Part shown: in pieces, positions 43,665 through 53,000 of the stretch
How the letters are laid out: each line of letters starts with the position of its first letter
Numbering within the stretch: position 1 is the first letter of the stretch
Assembly (NCBI GenBank): GCA_022360095.1
Contig: JAKSDK010001893.1
Location: forward strand, 124,001-188,000
Direction: 5' to 3'
Source: Phycisphaerales bacterium
GTDB taxonomy: Bacteria > Planctomycetota > Phycisphaerae > UBA1845 > UTPLA1
Length of the DNA: 64,000 nt
Translations under genes and position numbers: made by a program
The notes under the pieces: generated by a model
Told to the model about the DNA's origin: nothing
The model's input: only the letters and a program-made list of their open reading frames with translations
The model's database searches: none

Positions 43665-44243
43665 TTATCCCGAATAGTCGCGCGAGTGCTCCAGGTGACG
43701 CTCAAAATTGTCCAGGTATTCCGCAAATAGTCTCGGATATCCTTTGATAATCAGCAGATTCTCCGCGTTTTTTTCTTCGGCCGCCTTCGTGAAATTGAGT
43801 GAGCCGGTCATGATGGTCTTGTTGTCGATCAGGATGATCTTGTTGTTGGCCGTCGCGTGTTTCGCATCGATTTTCACGGTGATCCCGGCACGGCGAAGAA
43901 TACGCAGTCTGCTATAACGCTGCTTTTCCTGAGATTTGTCGAAGATGGCCACGACCCTAACGCCACGTTCGTGCGCGTCGACCAGGGCGTCGGCAATCGG
44001 CTCCGAAGTGAAGAAAAAAGCCTGGAGCCGAATGGCGTCTTTCGCTCTTCCGATTTCCTTGACAATTCGCGCTGTACAGCCGCCGTTCGGAGAGAATAGA
44101 ACGTCAATGTCTTTCTTGCTTTTGCCTTTTCCCTTGGGGCCCAACGCGGCGGCCTGGCTCCAGACGGCACAGATGCAAAGTCCGACCGCCAGAAACGCCG
44201 CGAGTTTTCCGCGAATTCGCGCTGATTCTGAAAAAGATGACAT
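43665..44243 (-). CDS. Exported phospholipase-D-like protein with altered HKD motif
   Basis: 192 residues, with a signal peptide (AAFLAVGLCICAVWSQAAA) and one PLD domain like the Nuc family: DIDVLFSPNGGCTARIVKEI, AIRLQAFFFTSEPIADALVDAHERGV, then HATANNKIILIDNKTIMTGSLNFT. The usual motif is ATAHNKxxxxD; here the nucleophilic His is Asn (ANNKIILID), while Lys, Asp and the GSLNFT strand remain. Catalysis by the known phosphohistidine route seems impossible unless the His two to four residues upstream substitutes. The ATG at 44243 has GGAGG 8 nt upstream. Convergent with the PP2C gene. Confidence 0.86.
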   Translation of the reverse strand: MSSFSESARIRGKLAAFLAVGLCICAVWSQAAALGPKGKGKSKKDIDVLFSPNGGCTARIVKEIGRAKDAIRLQAFFFTSEPIADALVDAHERGVRVVAIFDKSQEKQRYSRLRILRRAGITVKIDAKHATANNKIILIDNKTIMTGSLNFTKAAEEKNAENLLIIKGYPRLFAEYLDNFERHLEHSRDYSG

Positions 44244-44258
44244 AAGGTAATCCTCCAC

Positions 44259-44873
44259 TCAGCCCTGATGATACGACTTCGCTGGATAGTCTAATGAGAA
44301 ATTCGGGGAATACTAGGCGGAGGAGAGCCACACACGTCGCCTCCGAGAGACGTTTATGCACGTTTTCCCCGATGCCACGGACCACATCCCGACCAATACC
44401 CTTTTCGAGCGATTCGTGTTTGCCATCCTCGACGCGACAATCAAGTGTCTAATGATGTTGATTCCTGAACGCATCTGACAGATGTCAATATCAACAATCG
44501 AAGCCCGTTGCTCTTGCGAGTCTGTTCGTCTGACGTCTTTATTTTCGGACGATGCACTGGAAGTTCGCCGAAGCAAATTGTCCTTGGTTTGCCACAGAGG
44601 ACGTTTTCCGACCGGGCAGGGTGGCCGGGCTGGGACCGATCCTGTCTTGAGAAGAGGACTTCCTTCCCGCCAAGCGAGGACGGTGGGTTGGCCTCGCTCC
44701 GCTACGGCGTTGTAACTCATTTCATTGAAATACGTTAGAGTTGCGACAAAGGGCCCGCTCGGGCTTGTTTACACAACTGTTACACGTCCCGCCGTCAGGG
44801 CATGATATAGTGCTTTTGCAGTTGATTCGGTTCCTAGTGTAATCGCCACCCACTTTTAGGAGTTCATTGCTGG
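44259..44873. other. Long intergenic region, no supported gene
   Basis: 615 bp between divergent genes. A 135-codon minus-strand frame (44313-44720) has low-complexity, basic composition and no homology I recognise, so I did not call it. Promoters for both flanking genes should lie here. A TATAGT near 44806 precedes the DUF1573 start, but no -35 fits. Confidence 0.5.
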
Positions 44874-46253
44874 ATGAATAAGAAACGACCCATGACGCTC
44901 GCATTGGGTGTTGCGGTCGGAATCGTTGCCGGAGTGGCATTCGATTCGGCCCTCGCGCAAGACGAGACCAAGAAAGCGTTTGGCAATCCGCAGGCCGCCA
45001 AGCTCGCCAAGGACAAGCAGAATGAGCCCGTGGTCGGTCCTCCCAAGCCGTTCGCCAAAGGCGTCCAGGCGAATCGGGGCGGCAAGAGGCGTTCGATTCC
45101 AAAGCCGACCGTTGTCCTTAAGCCGGGCGAGATTCCCAAGATTGAGTTTGATACCCCGGTCTACAACTTCGGGCGCATCCGATCCGGCTCGGACGTGCGC
45201 CACGATTTCTGGTTTACGAATACGGGAAACGGTCCACTCGAAATCCTCCGCGTCAAGCCTTCGTGAGGCTGCGCCATGGCCGGTCAGTATGACCGGATTA
45301 TTCAGCCTGGCGAAACAGGAAAGATTCCAGTCAAGTTGGCGACGAAGAAGGCCAGCGGCACCATTACCAAGACCATTTCGGTCAACACCAACATCAAGGG
45401 ATCGCAGTCGTCGATTACCCTGAAGATTACCGGTGAGGTCTGGCAACCGGTTCAAGTGACGCCTCGTAGTGCAGCCTTCGGCAGGATTACCCCTGAAAAG
45501 GCCGACGAAGGTCTCGTTCGAAAACTAACCATCGTCAATAATGTTGAAGGTGCGTTGAAACTGGAGAACCTCAGCAGTTCGAGCCCGAATTTCAAGGCTG
45601 AGCTCAAGCCGTTGGAAGAGGGCAAGAAGTACGAATTGGTCGTGACGCTCATCCCGCCGCTTAATCCCGGCAACAATACCGGCAAGATCACGATGGATAC
45701 CGGCCTTGAGGACAAGCCGAAGCTGGATCTCACGGCCTACGCTTACGTGACGGCGCCGGTCGACGTGACGCCCACGAAGTTGTCCTTGCCGAGTAACCGT
45801 GCGACCGATCTTCAACGGCAGTTCTACATTAGGAGCAACAACAATCAGCCGGTTCAAATCACCGATTTGACTTCCAGCAGTCCGGCGTTGCAATTGGAAC
45901 TCAAGGACATCAAAAAATCCAAGACGTATCGATTGACGGTCGATATTCCGACGACGTATAAGCCTCCGCCTGCGGGCGACAAGATCACGTTCAAGACGGA
46001 CAACCCTTCGGTGCCGTTGATCACCATTCCGATTGTCGGGCGCAACGCCACGCCGTCTGTCGCACGACGTCCGAATTCCAACAAGCAAGGTCTTAAGAAC
46101 GCTGTGAAACAGAACCTTGTCGTCGGCAACAAAAAAAAGGCCCAGACCAAAATAGATTCGTCGAACAAGAAAAACATCCAGTCCTCCACCGTCAAGAAGC
46201 CCAATCGGGTTTTCGACGAGGAAAAAGGTGAACCCGCCGTCAGGCAGGAATAG
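44874..46253 (+). CDS. Exported DUF1573 protein, predicted selenoprotein (in-frame TGA = Sec131)
   Basis: 459 residues if the TGA at 45264-45266 is read as selenocysteine. The frame before and after is the same: no frameshift is needed. A signal peptide (MTLALGVAVGIVAGVAFDSA) opens the protein. DUF1573 domain 1 runs IEFDTPVYNFGRIRSGSDV... FTNTGNGPLEILRVKPS-U-GC, then IIQPGETGKIPVKL. Family members have S-C-G-C-T here, and the TGA replaces the first Cys. A second DUF1573-like domain (FGRITPEKADEGLVRKLTIVNN) and an Ig-like third domain follow, then a Lys/Asn-rich tail. A SECIS-like hairpin is at 45280-45296. Nonsense mutation is the alternative, giving a 130-residue stub. Ends at a strong terminator. 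Confidence 0.8.
45280..45296 (+). promoter_or_regulatory. Predicted bacterial SECIS hairpin
   Basis: CCGGTCA-GTA-TGACCGG: a perfect 7-bp stem with loop GTA. The loop G is first in the loop and lies after a 20-nt gap from the TGA. As I recall the bacterial SECIS model, it asks for a G in the first two loop bases and 16-37 nt from UGA to the loop. Both are met. Confidence 0.65.
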
Positions 46254-46281
46254 GCGCCTGTCGCCAAATCAGGAAAGTTTG

Positions 46282-46318
46282 GCCGGCAGTCCTTCTAGAG
46301 GATTGCCGGCTTTTTTTT
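46282..46318 (+). terminator. Rho-independent terminator of the DUF1573 gene
   Basis: A 12-bp stem (GCCGGCAGTCCT/AGGATTGCCGGC, one G-T pair), loop TCTAG, then eight T. It lies 28 bp after the stop. Confidence 0.9.
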
Positions 46319-47019
46319 GTGCTGAAGGTTTGCGACTTCTTAAAGGCGACAAATAGGATCGCTGTATTCCTTCGTCCCCTCCCCTTTATGGGACTACGTC
46401 TCGTCGTCGCACTTGTTAGGAGCGACGGTCTTAAACACGGCTTCAGACCAAAACTTCAAGGGTCTTCGTTCGAAATCGGTTGAGACAACATGAGGCAGGT
46501 GTATGGCACCCGGATGGTCCTGCGGAACTCAGTCACGCGCAAGCAATGCCGGTCGGCTTGATCACGAGTCTTTTAGAAGTGCCCCGATATTCTCGGACGC
46601 CGAGCCCGGTTTGAACATTTTTCGGAACCAGAGTTGATTCAAGGACGAGGTTTGCATTACATTGACATGAAGTGGTTCCGGAAACACAGTTCGCTTCCGA
46701 GACCGCCGGCTTTTTTAGACCATTGACAATTTTCTTCATCGAAAGCTGACCGAGTTTCTTCCTCCTCGCACGAAACTTGGAAAAGTAAGAATAATCCGGA
46801 AGCATGAGCGATGAGCCGTTGGTGATCGGGTCACGAGCGAGTTCATCTTTCACCGCACCTGTCATGGCCGAATTTCATCTCGGCGTGATGGTGTTGAACG
46901 AGAATTAGGCCCGTCTGGAAACCAAAGGGCATTTTGGGAATTAGGAAAAGCTTGGGAAACGGCAAAACACTTCGGGGGAATTCTCGAAAGTTGCGTCGAG
47001 GTTAGAAAGGACACTAAAT
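46319..47019. other. Intergenic region upstream of the giant repeat protein
   Basis: 701 bp. A 110-codon minus-strand frame (46533-46865) is the only sizeable one. It has no signal, domain or ribosome site I can support. The end carries the ribosome site AAAGGA, 8 nt before the ATG at 47020. Confidence 0.5.
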
Positions 47020-50000
47020 ATGCGCCGCCTACTTACTCTTTGCTTAATCTTGTGCCTGTGTTGTCTCACGACACCGAAAAACGTCTTCGGTGGAACCGAC
47101 GTCTTCGATTGTGTCGATTGCCCAAAACGGATCCCGGAGACAGGGACTCAGGGTGCGATGGACCCATCGGTGATCATCGTCGCGCCCAAGAATGCCTGTT
47201 CGATTCTGAACGTACGCGTCCGCGTTACGCTCCAACACGATGCCCGGGGTGATCTCGAGATATTCCTGACGTCCCCCGCCGGCACTTTCATTGAGCTGTA
47301 CGACAATCACGGCGGCGGATGCGACGACATCGATGTCCTCTTCGACGACGCCGCGGATTTTCCCGTCGGAGCGAACTGCGACAACTTTCCTTGTGCTTCC
47401 TGTGACAATCATGTCGTTCCCGACGAAAACCTGACTCAGCTCGCCGGCGAGGATCCTGCCGGCGATTGGACGCTGGAGATCGTGGATGACGCCGGCGGCG
47501 ATATCGGGTCCTTAATCACCTGGTCGATCGAACTCGACCTGGAGAGTCTCGACGGTGATAGCATCTCCGATTGTTTCGACAACTGCCCGAACGACGCCAA
47601 CGAAGATCAGACCGACACCGATTCCGACGGCGACGGAGATGCCTGTGACGCCGACGACGACAACGACGGGGTCATGGACGGCAGCGACCCCGAACCGCTC
47701 AATCCCCTGATCTGTGGGGACGCCAACGGCAACGGTTGCGACGACTGCGACCCCAGCGATGCCAATGACTTCGACGGCGACGGCACCTGCGACGCCGCCG
47801 ACCCCGACGACGACAACGACGGCGTTGATGATGTCGATGACAACCACCCGAAGAACGAATCCCTTTGCCAGGACCTTGACGCCGACGGTTGCGACGATTG
47901 TGCCAACGGAGCCGACGGTTTCGCTCCCGCACCGAACTTCGACCCCGCCAACGACGGGACCGACTTCGACGGCGACGGCATGTGCGACCTGGGTGATCCC
48001 GACGACGACAACGACGGCGTCATCGACACCAGCGACAGCAACCCGATGAATTCGAGCGTCTGTCAGGACGTCGACGGTGACACCTGCGACGACTGCTCGA
48101 ACACCGGCCCTGCCGGCTTCCCCGATCCCTCCAATGACGGAAACGACGCCGATGGCGATGGCATCTGTAACGCCGGCGATACGGACAACGACAACGACGG
48201 CGTAGACGACGGCCCGGATACGGCGAACAACAATCCGTTCGAGTGTCGGGACGTGGATGCCGACGGGTGCGATGACTGCTCCAACACCGGCCCGGACGGT
48301 TCCGGCGGTGACCCGAACAACGACGGTTCCGACATTGACGGCGACGGCATCTGCGACGTCACCGATCCCGACATTGACGGCGACGGCGTCCCCAACGGTG
48401 CCGACGGCGCCCCGAACAACCCGAATCTCTGCGGAATCGACATTGACAATGACGGCTGTGACGACTGCTCGTCCGGCACCAACGACCCGGCCAGCGACGG
48501 GCCGGACTTCGACGGCGACGGCATCTGCGACGTCGCCGATCCCGATCGTGACGGCGACGGCGTGGACAACGGTCCGGACATCGATCCGGATAACCCGAAC
48601 GTCTGTGCCGACAACGACAACGACGGCTGCGACGACTGCACCAACACCGGCGCCAACGGCTCCGGCGGCGATGTCAACAATGACGGCCTCGACACGGACG
48701 GCGACGGTCTGTGCGACGCCGGTGATCCCGACGACGACAACGACACGGTCAACGACCTTATGGATCCGTTGCCGCTGAATCCCAATCAGTGCGGTGACAG
48801 CGACGGCGACGGCTGCGATGACTGCACCAACACCGGCGGTCCTCCGGATACCAACAACGACGGCACGGATACGGACGGCGACGGTCTCTGCGATGACGGC
48901 GATGTGGACGATGACAACGACGGTGTCATCGACGTCGATGACGCCGATCCGCTGAATCCCTTCGTTTGCCGTGACGTTGATAACGACACCTGTGACGACT
49001 GCACCAACACCGGGGCCAACGGCTCGGGCGGTGATCCGGCCAACGACGGGCTGGATACGGACGGCGACGGCATCTGCAATGCTGGCGACCCGGACGACGA
49101 CAACGACGGCGAGTCGGATGGCTCGGAGATTAACGACGGCACCGATCCGCTGGACCCCTTCGAGTGCGGCGATGGTGATGTCGATGGGTGCGACGACTGT
49201 GCCGTCACGGGCGGCCCGGCCGATCCGAACAACGACGGCATCGACACCGATGGTGACGGTATTTGTGATCTGACCGATCCCGATGACGACAACGACACCG
49301 TCCCCGACGGCGCGGACTCCGATCCGCTCGATCCGTTCGAGTGTGAAGACGCCGACAACGACGGATGTGATGACTGTGCGGTCACCGGTGGTCCTCCGGA
49401 CCCCAGCAACGACGGCATCGACACTGACGGCGACGGTGAGTGCGATGACGGCAGCAGTGACGACGACGGTGATGGCGTCGTTGACGGGCAGGACAACTTC
49501 CCGCTCGACAACACGCAGTGCCGTGACGAGGACGGCGACGGCTGCGATGACTGTTCGTCCGGCACCGACGATCCGGCCGCTGACGGCACGGACACCGATG
49601 GCGACGGCATCTGCGACGCAGGCGACACCGACGACGACAACGACGGGGTGCAGGACATCAACGATCCCGAGCCGCTGAACCCGAACGTCTGCGGCCGTGA
49701 CGTGGATCTCGACGGATGCGATGACTGCACCAACACCGGGGCCGACGGTTCCGGCGGTGATCCCGCCAACGACGGTCCGGACAACGACGGCGACGGCATC
49801 TGCAATGCCGGCGACAACGATCGTGACGGCGACGGTGTCCTCAACGGACCGGACGTCGCCAATAACGATCCAAACCAATGCCAGGACGTCGACAATGACG
49901 GCTGCGACGATTGCACCAACACCGGCGCCGACGGCTCGGGCGGTGACCCTTTCAACGACGGCCCCGACCTCGACGGCGACGGCATCTGTGACGCCACGGA

Positions 50001-53000
50001 CACCGACCGTGACAACGACGGTGTTCCCGACGCGACTGACGCGGATCCCAACGATCCTTTCGTATGTCAGGATGTCGATAACGATGGCTGCGACGACTGC
50101 ACCAACACCGGGGCTGACAACTCGGGCGGCAATCCCGCCAATGACGGCCCTGATCTCGACGGCGACGGTCTCTGCGACGGCGGTGATCCGGACCGAGACG
50201 GTGACGGGGTCGACAACAACACGGACGTCGCTCCAGACAATGCAAACTTCTGCGGCTTGGACGTGGACGTGGACGGCTGCGACGACTGCACGTCCGGCCT
50301 CAATGATCCCGCGAACGACGGCCCCGACCTCGACGGCGACGGCCAGTGCGACATCTCCGATCCCGATATCGACGGCGACGGCGTGGACAACGGTCAGGAC
50401 GACGATCCGAATGATCCGAACGTCTGCCGGGACGTTGACGGAGACGGCTGCGACGACTGCACCAACACCGGAGCCAACGGTTCCGGCGGCGATGTCAACA
50501 ATGACGGTCCGGACAACGACGGCGACGGCATTTGTGACGACGGTGATCCCGACGACGACAATGACGGGGTCAACGACGGCATGGATCCGTTCCCGTTCGA
50601 TCCGTTCCAGTGCGGCGATTCCGATGGCGACGGCTGTGACGACTGCTCGGTCACCGGTGGCCCGCCGGATCCGGCGAACGACGGTCCCGACTTCGATGGC
50701 AACGGCATCTGCGACAACGGCGATCCGGACGATGACAAGGACGGCGTCCGCGACGTCGATGATGCCGATCCGCTCGATCCCAACGTTTGTCGCGACGTCG
50801 ATAACGACACGTGCGACGACTGCACCAACACCGGCGCCGACGGCTCGGGCGGTGATCCCGCCAACGACGGGCCCGACCTCGACGGTGACGGCATCTGTGA
50901 CGCGACCGACGACGATCGCGACGGGGATACCGTCTCGAACGGCTCCGAGGTGAACGCCGGCACCGATCCGGATAACGGGCTTGAGTGCGGCGACGGCGAC
51001 GGCGACGGCTGCGATGACTGCTCCGTCACCGGCGGCCCACCGGATACCGCGAACGACGGCGTCGACACCGACGGCGACGGCGTCTGTGACATGACCGACG
51101 CCGACGACGACAACGACGGTGTCCCTGATGGCGGCGACGTTGATCCGCTCGATCCGACCCGATGTCAGGATCTTGACAACGACGGCTGCGACGATTGTGC
51201 GGTCGGCGTGGACGGCTTTGGTCCGGCCGATGACTTCGATCCCGCGAACGACGGCGAAGACCTCGACGGCGACGGCCAGTGCGACGACGGTGACAGCGAC
51301 GACGACGACGACACCGTTCAGGACCCGTGGGACAACTTCCCGAACGATCCGACCAAGTGTCGTGACCTCGACGGCGACGGATGCGACGACTGTGACTCCG
51401 GCACCGACGACCCGGCCAACGACGGAACCGACACGGACGGCGACGGCCTCTGCGACGCAGGGGATCCCGACGACGATGGCGACGGCGTCGATGACGGTCA
51501 GGACATCGATCCGCTCGATCCGAACCGCTGTCTCGACCGCGACGGTGACGGCTGCGACGACTGCACCAACACCGGAGCCGACGGCTCCGGCGGCAACGTC
51601 GCGAACGACGGCCCCGACTTCGACGGTGACGGCATCTGCGACGCAGGGGATCCCGACGACGACAACGACGGGGTGCCTGATAACAACGATCCGGCGCCGA
51701 TGGATCCGTTGATCTGCGGTGACGCGGATAACGACACGTGCGACGATTGCAGCGCCGATGAGGCCAACGACGTCGATGGCGACGGCATCTGTGACAACGG
51801 TGACCCCGACATCGACGGCGACGGTGTCGATAATGGCGATGACGATGATCCGTTCAATCCGAACGACTGCCGCGACACCGACAACGACGGTTGCGACGAT
51901 TGCAGCGTGACCGGCGCTGACGGCTCGGGTGGTGATCCGGCCAATGACGGTCCGGACAACGACGGCGACGGCATCTGTGACGACGGCGATCCCGACGACG
52001 ACAACGACGGGGTCAACGACGGCATGGACAACTCACCGTTCAACCCGAACTTCTGTCGCGATGTCGATAACGACGGTTGCGACGACTGCAGCTCGGGCAC
52101 GGACGATCCGGCCGCCGACGGGCTGGATACGGACGGCGACGGCATCTGTGACGTCAGTGATACCGACCGTGACGGCGACGGCGTCCCGAACGGCCTCGAC
52201 ACCGACGAACTGGATCCGTTCATCTGTCGTGACGTCGATAACGACGGATGCGACGACTGCACCAATACCGGTGCAAACGGTTCGGGCGGCGATCCGGCCA
52301 ATGACGGCGCCGATTTCGACGGGGACGGCCTCTGCGATGCGGGTGACCCCGACGACGACAACGATGGCGTTGAAGACGGTCAGGATACGGACCCGTTCAA
52401 CAACTTCGTCTGCGGCGACGTCGATAACGACACCTGCGAGGACTGCACGTCCGGCGTCAGTGATCCGGCCAACGACGGTCCGGACAACGACGGCGACGGT
52501 GAATGCGACGCCAGTGATCCCGATGACGACAATGACGGTGTCCCCGACGTCGACGACAACGCAGTCTTCAATCCGAACCTGTGTCGCGACGTTGACAATG
52601 ACGGCTGTGACGACTGCACGAATACCGGCGCCGACAACTCCGGCGGAGACCCGATGAACGACGGTACGGATACCGACGGCGACGGTCAGTGCGATCTCAG
52701 TGACGGTGACGACGATAACGACGGCGTCTCCGACAACACCGAGCTGGATCCGAACCTCGAGGGAGGCGTGAGTGATCCGCTGGATAACAACAGCTGCGGT
52801 GACCGGGACGGCGACACCTGCGACGACTGTGCGGTCGGCGTGGACGGCCTCGGCCCGCTGAGTGACGTTGATCCGGCCAACGACGGTCCGGACAACGATG
52901 GCGACGGCACCTGCGACGCCGGGGACGACGACGACGACAACGACGGTCGTCTCGACATCTGGGATCAGCCCTTCCCGTTCGATCCGGAGAAGTGCGGTGA

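Noticed and set aside
44313..44720. 135-codon minus-strand frame between the PLD and DUF1573 genes
   Set aside because: Arg/Ser-rich shadow-like composition, no homology or ribosome site.
45264..45276. Frameshift or two separate DUF1573 genes
   Set aside because: The two halves are in the same frame and split a single conserved motif, so no frameshift is needed. A separate start at 45276 would leave half a domain and has no ribosome site.
46533..46865. 110-codon minus-strand frame upstream of the giant gene
   Set aside because: No domain, no ribosome site, sits where the promoter of the giant gene is expected.
47512..49878. 788-codon minus-strand frame antisense to the giant repeat gene
   Set aside because: Val/Ile-rich mirror of the Asp/Gly repeats (GAC read backwards gives GTC). 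No ribosome site or domain; many similar false frames lie across 47.5-54 kb.
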